Positions 11,159 to 21,720 of a stretch of DNA of 64,000 bases are shown here, piece after piece (positions within the stretch are counted from its first letter, which is position 1; every line of letters starts with the position of its first letter). Source of the DNA: Drechmeria coniospora (Eukaryota > Ascomycota > Sordariomycetes > Hypocreales > Ophiocordycipitaceae); contig NC_054389.1 in the NCBI RefSeq assembly GCF_001625195.1, positions 7,002,520 to 7,066,519 on the forward strand, given 5' to 3'. The notes below the pieces were generated by a model. The model saw only the letters and a list, made by a program, of their open reading frames with translations, did no database searches and had not been told where the DNA came from. Both the position numbers and the translations under genes were made by a program.

Positions 11159-12179
11159 GGCTGCATCGTCGCGCCAAGGGCCGTTTGGCAGCAGTCGAGC
11201 AAGCAGACGATGAGCAGGGTCGAAGGGACGATGCAGGGTCGAAGGGACGATGCAGCGTCAAAGGGACGATGCAGCGTCAAAGGGAAGATGCAGCGTCAAA
11301 GGGACGGTGCAGAGGTCAAAGGGACGGTGCAGAGGTCAAAGGGACGGTGCAGAGGTCAAAGGGACGGTGCAGAGGTCAAGTTGGTGGCCGGGTGGACGTT
11401 GACGATGGATCACGGCCGGAGTAACCAAGGAGCAAGCAAAGAGACGAGGGACGCGACTGGCCACTAGGCGGTGACGCGACGAGGGGCCTGACGAGTGCTG
11501 GAAGCTCCCCCCAAGTACGGAGTGCTAAGGGCACTATGGGGGCACAACAGTACCTACAAGTTAGGCACTAGGTACTGTCATGACCACTAATGCACATGCA
11601 CTATTTACGTGCCTAGGTACTATTCTACTAGGTATTATTACTGCCAGGTAGTACCTACTAGGTACCTAGTACTCCGTACTAAGGTTAGTAATAATAGTAG
11701 GCTGGTAAGAACGTGCAGTACGGCGAGGTGCCAGGTACCAATAGGCACTGTTGACCGATCGGTACCTGAAGTTTAGCTGGTAGGTACCTTCTCTTCGCAC
11801 CCACCATGGTGCCAATGGCAAGTACCCTCGCAGCCACGGGCAGGTACCTCCCTGCAGCAGGGTATACAGCAGGCCGGCCCCCAAGGGAGGCGGACGTAGC
11901 GCTCGACTTTCCACGCCATCGGTTCCGGCACACCACGGTCACCAGCCACAGACCAAATTTCAACTTCAATCCATCCGGCTGTCCTCTCCCCTCCGCCAAC
12001 GGCCGAGGGATCGCCATCGACTTTGCGGCGTCGCGATGCCCGATTCATCAAAGTAAATGCCGGGCCACGATCGCATGACCGTCAGCTTTCGATTGATGCA
12101 ACTCATGACCAAGCTTGCGCCTTGTGCGTTGCCATATCGCCGCACGCGTGCCGTCCGCCCGTAGCGCACACGGTCCACG
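11159..12179. other. Divergent intergenic region, spc98/ada1
   Basis: Contains a minisatellite next to the spc98 start, then a GTAC- and TAGGTACC-rich block at about 11510-11790, then ordinary GC-rich sequence up to the ada1 ATG. No gene or RNA recognised. Confidence 0.6.
11217..11385. repeat. 19-20 bp minisatellite upstream of spc98
   Basis: About nine copies of GTCAAAGGGACGGTGCAGAG and close variants. Left-hand copies carry GTCGAAGGGACGATGCAG and right-hand copies the AGGTCAAAG form, so the array grades from one variant to another. It starts about 60 bp upstream of the spc98 ATG and so lies in its promoter or 5' UTR. Confidence 0.92.
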
Positions 12180-13702
12180 ATGCCCGACATCGACCCCGCG
12201 GCCTTGAGCCGGCCGCCGGTGACGCTCTCGACGCCCGTCCTCTCCAGCAAATCCCTCACCATCAACGCCTCGGGCGTGACCAAGACCACCAAGACGAGCC
12301 AAATAATCCCGGCCCGCATCGACCTCGAGTCGCCCTACACGGCGCTCAAGTCGACCATCCCCAACGAGCACTGGGTCGTGTACAAGGAGGCCACGGCCGA
12401 GTTCCTGACCGGTACGCGGCTCCCCTCCTCTCCGACGCTTGCCGGGCGGCTAACCTTGTCGCGACAGGGCGCCTGAGCCAGGATGAATTCTCCGAACGCA
12501 TCGATCCGCTCCTCGCCGGCGACAACGGCGAGAAGGAACACCTCCACAACCAGCTCGTGGCGGCCATCTACGGCAACGTCACGCGCGAGATGCCCGACCA
12601 GGGCATCGCCCCGTGGGTCAGCGCCAACGACAAGCCGATGGCCAACGCCGGAAGCAAACCCATCACGGGCGACGCGGCGGAGCGAAGGCTCAAGGGCGAC
12701 GTGATGCAGTTGCCGGCGCGCGACCGCCGACGGATCAAGGATCTGGTGCACAACGATGTAGGTGCTCCGAGCGAGGCCGACGACGGCGTCGATGGACCGT
12801 GACTGACCGGCCGGGCCTCCCCTCCCCCTCCAGTACGACCCGCACGAGAACCTGAGCAACCTGTTTTCCGAGTCGTACCGTCGGTCGTCGGCGGTGGCGG
12901 ACGTTCCGCCGAGCGCCGGCGGCGGAATCAACAAGATGAGTGAGCCTCCCCCCCGCGACGGTGGCCGGGAGGCGGAGCCAAGGGCTGACAAGGGTGGCCA
13001 GACTTTGACTTGGAGATCAGGAAGCGGTTCACGCAGTCGCTCGCCGTCGAGTCCGGCGAGTTTCCCGACGTCGGGCAGATCACGGGGCGGATGCTGCCGC
13101 TATGCTACGAAGCTGGGCTTCCGAGCGGGCACGCCAACGACGCGCCCCACCTCATGTCGGTGGCGGCCGACATCTTCATCAAGGAAGTCCTGACGCAAAT
13201 GTTCAGCCGCACGCGCAGCAACGGACCCGGCGACTCGGGCAGCGCCGGCTTCGGCATCGGCACGACGTGGATACAGACTCGCAAGTACCGCAAGCAGCTC
13301 AGCCAGGAGGAGGACGCGGCCCAGCGCGGCGAGCTCACGCGGGACAAGAGCGGCATGCTCCCCGTCGAGGCCAAGGCGGCCATCGAGCGCGGCCCGCTGA
13401 CCATGGCGGACATGCGGCTCGCCCTCGAGATGGCCGACTCGGGCATGGCCCAGTTCCCGGCGCTCACGACGCAGGTGCTGTACGGCTACCGCGAGGGCGA
13501 GCTGGAAAACACAAACGACTACACGTGGGTCAACGACGCGGCACCGGCCGTCGACGACGCGGCCGACGACAACGCGATGCTCGCCAACGGCCACACGGAC
13601 CCCATGGACATTGACAGCGACATCACCTGGGACGGGGCCAACGCTAAGGACATGGACGTGCTCGACTGCGTGCTCGACTCGTGCCTCGCCGTGGGCTCCT
13701 GA
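12180..13702 (+). CDS. hfi1: SAGA complex subunit Ada1/Hfi1
   Basis: Four-exon model of 442 aa: 12180-12411, 12468-12757, 12834-12939 and 13002-13702. All three introns have GT...AG ends and the frame is continuous. Ada1/Hfi1 is a structural subunit of the SAGA histone acetyltransferase coactivator and pairs by histone fold within the TAF-containing core. The N-terminal part carries the SAGA-Tad1 family pattern: [16 protein letters not shown], then a segment with [10 protein letters not shown] across intron 1 and [11 protein letters not shown]. The C-terminal half includes [20 protein letters not shown] and the ESGEFPD..TIT-like region, then an acidic tail. Intron 1 falls within LTG-RLSQ and intron 3 within KM-NFDLEI, which support the joins. 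The start is the first in-frame ATG ([13 protein letters not shown]). Confidence 0.88.
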
Positions 13703-14337
13703 GGGGACCGAGGCGGCCGCCTTGTCGGCCACGGGCGATGCGAGGTCGGCGTTTCGAGGTACCCACGACGGACCAGGGGCCCGTGGTTGTTGGAGTCGTG
13801 TCGATTCGGCCCAAGGGGGACGCCGTCGTTGCCGTCTGCCGGGGTGCATTGTTTTTACTATTTAACTGCCGAGAATCTTCTTTTTCTGCGGCCATGAGGA
13901 AAATGGGGCGTCGATGTCTGTCATTTCGAGCACGGCATACACTCACCTTGCCTTCCTCGCCGCGGCACATGGGGGGAGGGAGGGAGCCGAGGTTTTGCTT
14001 TGGATGGCCGGGATTCGCTGGAACCTGCTGGAAGACTGTGGATTGACGCATTGGATCATGCATGGGATGGGGGACTGGATTGGATGACGAACGGGTGGTT
14101 GTCTGGCCGGACGGCTTGTATTTATATATGGACGATACCCACGAGCTCTCGGCTACGGTTCGGGATACGTGAGCTGGAGAGTTGGCCGAGTCGAGCGCCA
14201 TATAATCAGCAGAAGGCGTTGCATGATGAGGGGACAGAGGTCAGGTCGGACGGCCGCTGTGATTGGCGATGCCAGGTGGTTCGGGGACGTATATTGTGCC
14301 CATCGGAACCGAGAGGCACGAGGCAAGAGACATGGAC

Positions 14338-14700
14338 AGGAGGCAAGTGCAAGTGCAAGAGGCAAGAGCCAGTGCAAGAGGCAAGAGCCAGTGCAAGAGG
14401 CAAGAGCAAATGCAGGAGGCAAGAGCAAATGCAAGAGGCAAAAGCCAGTGCAAGAGGCAAAAGCCAGTACAAGAGGCAAGAGCAAATGCAAGAGGCAAAA
14501 GCCAGTGCAAGAGGCAAAAGCCAGTACAAGAGGCAAGAGCCAGTGCAAGAGGCAAGAGCCAGTGCAAGAGGCAAGAGCCAGTGCAAGAGGCAAGAGCCAG
14601 TGCAAGAGGCAAGAGCCAGTGCAAGAGGCAAGAGCCAGTGCAAGAGGCAAGAGCTAATGCAGGAGGCAAGAGCCAGTGCAAGAGGCAAGAAGCTGAAGCA
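14338..14700. repeat. 19-bp minisatellite (GCAAGAGGCAAGAGCCAGT)
   Basis: About 19 copies in tandem. Variants swap CCAGT for CAAAT, CCAGTA or CTAAT, and AGAG for AAAAG. Because 19 is not a multiple of three, all six frames stay open through it with a 19-residue period, which produces several false open frames of 160-280 codons. Confidence 0.95.
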
Positions 14701-14999
14701 AGAAGCAAGAAGCAAGACAATACACGAGGCCGGCCAGCAGGCGATACTCTGTGCACACGCTATACATTGGCCTGCTCCCTTGGATTGCACACGCGGTATG
14801 GCAGCTTTCGGCCGTCGCTCTGACACGTTCGTTGGTGATGATCCCCTCTACCACTAGCATCATGGTGACCTGACGCACGACGAGACACGGCCAAGGGACT
14901 CGCAGTCGTACGATGCCGCCTCTACCTGGAGCATCAAGAACAAGGAGCCAGCGTTAAGCCCGGCGATTGGTCGTGTTCGGATCGAGGACCCGAATCCGG

Positions 15000-15380
15000 C
15001 ATCATCGACTGCGCTTGACGACGTTGGTGCACCGTAAGTACTTGTAGGTGTACAGAAGGTGTGCAGAATGTGTGCAGAATGTGTTTAGTAGGTGTACGGG
15101 GAATGTAAGATGTGCAGGGGATGAACGGAGTACAGTACGATGTGCAATTACCCCGTACTTGCAAGATATATGTACAGTACTCCGTAAGTAAGTATGTAAT
15201 GAGGTGTGCAGCGTACAGTACTCCGTACCAACGTCGGTGATACAGTAGGTGTACAGTACAGAGGTGTATAGTACTAGGTACTAATGTAGGTGTGGTACCT
15301 AGTACCTAGTAGTAGATCTACAGCACGTCTACAGTACGTCTACAGTACGTCTACAGCACGTCAACAGTCTACAGTACGCC
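15000..15380. repeat. GTAC-rich block with 11-bp repeats
   Basis: Contains GTGTGCAGAATGT-type repeats near 15050-15090, many AGTACTCCGTA words, and about six copies of an 11-bp TCTACAGTACG unit at about 15315-15378. No coding signal. Confidence 0.75.
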
Positions 15381-16561
15381 AAGATTGAGTCATGAAACGC
15401 AGCTGCGAAGGCACGCGTGCTAACCTCCCTCCGCATCTCCCCATCCGCCCTGCATCCGCTGATGATCCGTTTCACATCTTCCAAAAAGGCAGCCGGAGCT
15501 GCTCGATGGTTTGTCGGCGCAGGGCCTCTGCCCGGTGGGTAGGAGAGCTAACCGATGGCAGATGGCGGGCGTGCTCGCCCATGGCGCCTTGCCCGTAGCG
15601 GACGGAGGGCGACGGGGCCCCTCTGCGCAAGCGCAACCTCCGGCAGCCTACTAGCTTGCGTTCGGCGTTTGGGTCGCAGCCAGGACTCGGCCGACGACGC
15701 GGCCGACATGAAAAATCAGCAGGCTGGAGGGATTCAATGAACGCTCTTCGCGTCGCAAGGACGAGCGAGGCGAGCATTGCCTCGGGCATTCCCTCGCTAG
15801 GTTGCTACCATGTGGTTGCCACGAAGCGGCGGTAAGCAGAAGCAGACGCAGCACGAGGAGTTAACTGCTCTAGAGCTAGCAGCCCGTCGTGATCCGTACC
15901 CAAGTACTTAGTATTAGTTTGACACTGGTTTCAGCGAGCACCAGCCACGCCTCGATGCAGGGACCTCCGCTGCAGGTATATCGTTGGTGGGCGCCGCCGC
16001 CGAGAGGAACCTGGCCTGTTGGTACCGTTTGGTACCGTTCGGTACTCGTCGGCGCAGGCTCGCTCCCAACACGTGCCGTACCCGTACAAGGGCACACGTG
16101 GACGTGCGGCGCGACGACATGTACAGGTACAAGCCGGGGTGGGGAGCTCGGAGCTGCCAGGCCAGACCAGCCAGGTCAGTCGAGGCTTCCTTCGTTCGTC
16201 CACGGCGGCGCGGGGCTGGCCAAGCCCAATGGGTCTGGTCCGTGCGCACTTCTAGAAAGCTTCGGCAGAGCGATCCACCAAGTACCGCATGGGCCTGCTG
16301 TGGTACGAGCACTACCCATTGCACTCCATAGGTACTCCAAGAGTACTCCGTGACCTGCCGATGCCTACGTACTAAAAAGGAGTATATTCTGTGTATAGCA
16401 CGATTACGGTACTAACAGCGCGACAGTAGGGAGTACTTACGCAGTATGCCGTATGTACTTGCCAGCATGTACTAGTGCAATTACGCTGCTCTAAGTACTC
16501 CGTACTCCATCCATCTCCTCCTCCCCCCCCCCCCCTCCTCCTCCCCACGCTCCCGCCTATC

Positions 16562-16615
16562 ATCGACCCTCCTCCTCGACCCTCCTCCTCGACCCTCCTC
16601 CTCGACCCTCCTCCT
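16562..16615. repeat. 13-bp CT-rich tandem repeat
   Basis: Four copies of CGACCCTCCTCCT in the pyrimidine-rich zone upstream of pkaR, just after a 13-base C run (16523-16535). Confidence 0.85.
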
Positions 16616-17813
16616 CGTCTTCCTTGGGCCCAAGGTTCCAAGGCTAGGTCCCCCAAAGTCCCATAACCTGCTACCTCGTCCGTCCCGTCCTCGCCTCCGC
16701 CAAAATCGACGCACACGTGCACGTCTCCGGCGGCTTCGCTCCAACGCCTCCTGCTCGTCTCCCGCTCGCCTCAGACTGCTGCTTCTGGCGTTAGCGAGCC
16801 CGTCAGCCCCTGCTCCGTACACCCTCCTCGCTCGACTCATTCCGCCGCCGCCGCCATACGCCCGCCAGCTCCTTCGTCTCGCACTTCCTCCTACCATCAG
16901 CACCTGCCGCTACCTCCCCTCTTCGTCATCGCCAGCCGACGAGGAACCTCGGTCGTCCGCGCTCTCCCCACCAGCAATTCGCTTCCCGGACGAGTCTCGT
17001 CGCTCGGAACGGCAGCCCATCGGCGGATTCCTGCTCCTCGGCCGCGTGCAAGCACCGAATCGGCCGTCCAGCACCCTCGCCTCGCAGGGCCTCCTCTCCA
17101 CCGTCGTCGACCCTCCTCGAGCTTCGCCTCTCTTCGCAGCCTCGCCTCGCTAGCCGTCCGGCAAGACCTGCGAGATCAGCTCTCCACGGACGCTCCGTCC
17201 GCCGGTGCTCGAGTAGGTCAACCCACCGCCCCCCTTCTTCCTCGCCACCTCCTCGTCACCTGCTCTCCTGCTTCTCCCCTCGCCCGCCTGGGGCCATGGG
17301 TACGCCGGCCTTTGCCGCGGTCCTCGTTCATCTCGTCGTTACCGCGTGCCCGTTCACCCACCGCACGACTCTGCGAAGCCGCCGCCCGAAAGGCGACGGG
17401 CAAGTTGGATGGGCTGGCTCGCTCCGCCGTCCGCCGTCCCCCCTGCCGTCGGCTTCCGCACGTTTCGCCTGCCGTGGCCCCGAGCTTCATCGTCGTCCCG
17501 TCGCGGCTCCGAGCTCCGTTCCCTCCTCCCTCCCCCCCCCCCCCCCCCGGCCCGTTCCGGATCATGCACCCCGAGCGAGGCTCCTTGGCGGCTAACATGT
17601 TCCAGACCTTTTGTGACGCTTCCTCGAGGATCATCTGACAAGGTTCGTTGGTGCCGAAGCCGCTGAGGCGAATCGACGGTGGCTGACGAACTGCATCGTC
17701 GAGCACCAGTGGGCATCGTTCCGCCTTCACGTTCACGCCCTTCCGCGGCACCGGCCATCTCGTCTTGAATCCCCATAGCGCTCTTCAGAGTACGCATCGG
17801 CTTCATCGTCATC

Positions 17814-19021
17814 ATGTCAGGCGCCTTCACGAGCCCGTTCGGGGTCAACGCCAACCCGTTTGGCGGTGATCGACCGTCGAACACGATGCACAGCGTCGTC
17901 GAGGAGGACGAAAATTCGTCCAACGGCGCGCCCCAATTCTCGGGCGCCTTCGGAGCTAACGCCGCCGCCGACGCCTCGTGGTCGACAAGGAACGCGCCGA
18001 CGCCGGAGAGCTACCCGGCTCAGTACAACTTTGCCCGTCGCACCTCGGTCTCGGCCGAGTCGCTCAAGCCCAGCGCCGACACGTACGACAACTGGTCGCC
18101 GCCCTTCCACGAGAAGACGCGCGAGCAGATGGAGCGGCTGAAGCACGCCATCGAGGGTAACTTCCTCTTCAACCACCTCGACGAGGACCAGAGCGCGCAG
18201 ATCCTCGGCGCCCTCGTCGAGAAGCCGATCCCGGTCAAGGACATCAAGGCAAGCCAAGCGCCGGCCCCGCCCCGGGACCCAAGGGTGCCAGCCTGGCCCA
18301 TGCTGACGCGCGCGAGCAGGTGATAAGCCAGGGCGATGCCGGCGACTTCTTCTACGTCGTCGAGAAGGGCTCCTTCGACGTGCACGTCAACCCCAGCGGC
18401 ACCATCCAGCCCGGGGCCGGCGGCCTCGGCGAAAAGGTCGGAAACATCCAGGCCGGCGGTTCCTTTGGCGAGCTCGCCCTCATGTACAACGCGCCCCGTG
18501 CCGCCACCGTCATCTCGGTCGAGGCCGGCTGCACCCTCTGGGCCCTCGACCGCCTCACCTTCCGCCGCATCCTCATGGAGTCGACGTTTGCCCGGAGGCG
18601 AATGTACGAGGGGTTCCTCGAGGAGGTGCCCCTGCTCGCCTCCCTGACGCCCTACGAGCGTTCCAAGATTGCCGACGCGCTCGAGACGCAGAAGTTTGCC
18701 CCCGGCACCATCATCATCAAGGAGGGCGACCCGGGCCACTCCTTCTTCCTGCTCGAGAGCGGCCAGGCGGACGCTTTCAAGGGCGACCCGAGCAACAAGG
18801 TGCTGCACTATGAGAAGGGTGACTTCTTCGGAGAGCTCGCCCTGCTCAACGACGCACCCAGAGCCGCTAGCGTCGTCGCCTCGTCGGACGTCAAGGTGGC
18901 GACGCTCGGCAAGAATGCCTTTCAGAGGCTGCTGGGCCCCGTCGAGGGCATCCTGCGCCGGACCAGGTACCAGGGCGTCGCTACGGGCGTCGAGGAGATG
19001 GATCCCTTGCATAGAGAGTGA
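17814..19021 (+). CDS. pkaR: cAMP-dependent protein kinase regulatory subunit
   Basis: Two exons, 17814-18248 and 18320-19021, give 378 aa. This subunit holds PKA catalytic subunits inactive until cAMP binds. The N-terminal 70 residues are Gly/Ser/Asn/Pro-rich (MSGAFTSPFGVNANPFGG). The pseudosubstrate-type inhibitor site is RRTSVS at residues 75-80, with Ser78 as the likely phosphorylated position. Two cyclic-nucleotide-binding domains follow. Their phosphate-binding cassettes are FGELALMYNAPRAATV in domain A and FGELALLNDAPRAASV in domain B, each with the conserved Glu and Arg. I see no clear RII-type dimerisation/docking helix at the N-terminus, so an unseen upstream exon or a divergent docking region is possible. 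The intron has an unusual GC donor (18249-18319). The gene is convergent with cwf7. Confidence 0.95.
18249..18319 (+). other. GC-AG intron in pkaR (71 nt)
   Basis: The donor reads AAG|GCAAGC instead of GT, and the acceptor is GCGAGCAG|GTG. The join restores DIK-VISQGDAGDFFYVVEK, the highly conserved start of cAMP-binding domain A, in phase 0. The nearest GT donor (GTCAAG, 12 nt upstream) would also keep frame but would delete the conserved VKDIK residues. The GCAAG context fits the known minor GC-AG class. Confidence 0.85.
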
Positions 19022-19583
19022 GTGAGGGGATAGGCCGAAGGGGGCACGTCCCGTGGTTGGCCCGATGGTGGCGTGGGCTCGCCGACGCGCCCGTGTGTGC
19101 TTCTCTGCTCTGCCTGCTCTGCCCCCGCGCGCGCTCTGATGGGTTTGTGCTTCAATCGGCGTTTCGGAGAGGAATAGTCCAGATGCCATCACCCTTTGCT
19201 TCCTGAGAAAGACATTCCTCGTCAACAGATGATTATTTTCACCTTTACCCGGCCCGAGGATGCGTAGTATTTGGCGAACCATGACAATAGAAACAATAAT
19301 ATCTGCATGTACATGTGTGCATATGTGTGCGTGTGTGTGCGCGCGAGTGCGTGATGGCGAGCCGTATTCCGCCAGTCATGCCTTTCCGTGCCGGCTCGGA
19401 CGAGCACGACATGACGTGAATGGGGAGGTAGTCCTTCGGCTAAGCCGCCTTCTCCATCGCCGCCTTCCCCATCGCCGCCTCCATCGCCCGCTCCCCCTGC
19501 CGCCTCGTCATGTGTGCATGCGTTGCCTTGCTCTCGACCTGGTCTCCGCTCGACGAGGCAGCGACAGCAACCGCCGCGGTGCT
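19022..19583. other. Convergent 3' region, pkaR/cwf7
   Basis: No gene recognised. Contains a short TGTGCGTGTGTGTGCGCG-like alternating purine-pyrimidine stretch at about 19315-19345. Probably holds the 3' UTRs of the two flanking genes. Confidence 0.5.
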
Positions 19584-20280
19584 CTACGAGGCCGGCAGGG
19601 CACTCCTCCTCTTCAGCTCTTCGCGCACCTCGGCCTTGAGCTCCTCGATGGCCACCTCGGTCTCGAGCACTCGCCCGACGCCGTTGCGCCAGGATTCGTC
19701 GAGGAGGTGCATCTCGGCGGCGACGTCGTTCTGCCTCGAGGCGCGGGTCGCGTTGACGAGATCCATGTCTTTCTTCGTGTCGGCGAGCTCGCGCTCGAGG
19801 GAGCGGAGGAGGGATTCGAGGTGGTAGTTGCCGAGGAGCCAAGCGTTGGCGCCGTGGCGGTCGAGCAGCGCGAGGTTCTCGTTGCGGGCGGCGAGGTAGG
19901 AGCCCGACACGCAGGCAGCCTCGAAGACGGGTGTGAGGGACTTTGCCGACGAGGCGTTGTCGGCGGATGGCCGCTCGGGAGCCTCGTAGCGTTCGAGGTT
20001 GAGCGGCTGCATGGCCGTCCCGGAGGCGATGCGGTCGAGCTCGGCGGCTATGGCGGGGGAGAAGGAAGGTTCCCTGGCCGCCGCGTCGGCCGGGGATGGC
20101 TGCGGGTGCTGCTCCAGCTCGGCGGACACGAGGGCGCGCGCGGCCGCAAGGGCCTCGACCGAAGGCTCAGGGTCGATGTCTACGTGGGTCCGGCGTTGGC
20201 TCGCTGCTGCGCGGATGGCGCGACGGGGAGGGGCGAGACTCACAAGGGAGAGATTCATGATACGCCGGGGGGACGGGCAT
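19584..20280 (-). CDS. cwf7: Pre-mRNA splicing factor BCAS2/SPF27 (Cwf7)
   Basis: Two exons on the minus strand, 20280-20244 and 20179-19584, give 210 aa. Members belong to the Prp19 (NineTeen) complex that activates the spliceosome. The first exon encodes only MPVPPAYHESLP plus one base. The 64-nt intron (GTGAGT donor, CACGTAG acceptor) joins to give HESLPYIDPEPS, a typical N-terminus for this family, and this decides the start. The C-terminal half is a predicted coiled coil (LLRSLERELADTKKDMDLVN and EVAIEELKAEVREELKRR). The frame also stays open upstream of exon 2 and would give a longer protein starting MNLSL or MTRGDL, but that version lacks the LPYIDPEP match. A 17-bp minisatellite begins about 100 bp upstream. 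Confidence 0.9.
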
Positions 20281-20384
20281 GGCGAGGGAAGCGGCGACGA
20301 GAGTGCCCGTCGTCTTGGGAGGCGTCGGGGGGTGCGTCGGGGGGTGCGTCGGGGGGTCCGCACGTCAGGCCAGGCCAAGATCAG

Positions 20385-20890
20385 CCTCGTGTCGAGGTCG
20401 CCTCGTGTCAAGGTCAGCTTCGTGTCAAGATCAGCCTCGTGTCGAGGTCAGTGTCGTGTCAAGACCAACCTCGTGTCGAGGTCAGCCTCTTGTCAAGATC
20501 AGCCTCGTGTCGAGGTCAGCGTCGTGTCGAGGTCAGCGTCGTGTCAAGATCGGCCTCGTGTCAAGATCAGCCTCGTGTCGAGGTCAGCCTCTTGTCGAGG
20601 TCAGCCTCTTGTCGAGATCAGCTTCGTGTCAAGATCAACCTCGTGTCGAGGTCAGCCTCGTGTCAAGATCAACCTCGTGTCGAGGTCAGCCTCTTGTCAA
20701 GATCGGCCTCGTGTCGAGGTCAGCGTCGTGTCAAGATCGGCCTCGTGTCAAGATCAGCCTCGTGTCGAGGTCAGCCTCTTGTCAAGATCAGCCTCTTGTC
20801 AAGATCAGCCTCTTGTCAAGATCATCCTCTTGTCAAGATCAGCCTCGTTTCAAGGTCAGCCTCGTGTCAAGGTCAGCCCCGTGTCGAGGC
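20385..20890. repeat. 17-bp minisatellite upstream of cwf7, about 30 units
   Basis: Units alternate between CCTCGTGTCGAGGTCAG and CCTCGTGTCAAGATCAG, with CTCTTGTC variants. Many copies contain the small inverted repeat CTCG-TGT-CGAG. All frames remain open through it and generate false open frames of 280-600 codons on the plus strand. Confidence 0.95.
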
Positions 20891-21189
20891 CAGCCTCGCC
20901 GCCAACGGGAGCTCGGCGAGACGTTTGGCTGCCCTGGCACGGCGGAATATGAACGCGGGCGTGATGTCGAACGCAATGGCGAACCCCTATGCAGGCGGCG
21001 GTGTTGGATGGAGGCGCTATCTCGTCCAAGGTATGGATGGACCTGTCGTCGAGGCAATGGAGAAGGCGAAGGCGCGTCACATCTGTCGATGATGCAAAGG
21101 GATTTTTTTTGCCTCGTCGATTAGGAAGCGTCAAGATGATTAAAAGTACGCACGGACCGCGTCCGTCGTAGGGTGGGGCCCCTGGAAGG

Positions 21190-21720
21190 TCCTTCCGTGC
21201 CCCGTAGGGTACATGAAGGTACTTGTAATACTTGCTCAATTGTACTCCGTGCAAGTACTGTACAACTACAGTACACCACTTGCGGTAGTTGTACAAGTAC
21301 GGAATACCTGCGTACCTAGTACTTAGTAAGGGCCTCCTTTTACGCACGAGTGTATTGATGCATAATACTGACCTCCGTACGGAGTATGGAGTACACGTAC
21401 TTATGCTACAGGTACAGTACAGAGCTTCAGTGGGTGCAAGCCTTTTTTTGCAGTACTTGGACAGTATAATTACGGCACTTTCCCACCAACTCCCAGCTCG
21501 CTTCAGCGCAGGGCACAGCTGCAGTTCGAAAGAGTGCACAGTGCATATGCATGTACACCTACGTACGGGTTGGTTGTATACAGTATGTGGCCGAGTGTAT
21601 GGAATAGTCCGCACGGAGTACAAATGCTGGAGCACGCGATGAGTACAAGAACAGTACATGCACACAGTACTTGGAGCACAGCCAGCTAGCTACCAGGCAC
21701 TGTACGGTACTTGCAGTACA
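21190..21720. repeat. GTAC-rich block
   Basis: Dense AGTACT, GTACTCCGTAC and TACGGAGTA words, including CTCCGTACGGAGTATGGAGTA near 21375. No coding signal. Confidence 0.7.

Larger units (their letters stand above)
13703..17813. other. 4.1-kb gene-poor region upstream of pkaR
   Basis: No protein family recognised. Contents are a 19-bp minisatellite at about 14.34-14.70 kb, a GTAC-rich block with 11-13 bp repeats at about 15.0-15.38 kb, another GTAC-rich patch at about 16.33-16.51 kb, and a CT-rich zone from 16.5 to 17.55 kb with 13- and 17-base C runs. The CT-rich zone probably holds the pkaR promoter and 5' UTR. An upstream pkaR exon cannot be excluded, but no dimerisation/docking motif was found. 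Confidence 0.55.

Noticed and set aside
14940..15030. tRNA-like patch (GTTCGGATCGAGGACCCGAATCC)
   Set aside because: I could not fold an acceptor stem or anticodon arm around it. It is a chance inverted repeat.
17218..17923. Minus-strand frames upstream of pkaR
   Set aside because: They arise from the CT-rich leader and poly-C tract and overlap the pkaR first exon in antisense. No motif.
19260..21092. Long plus-strand open frame of about 610 codons overlapping cwf7
   Set aside because: It runs antisense through cwf7 and then through the 17-bp repeat, which has no stops in that frame. Its product is low-complexity Ser/Arg/Val.
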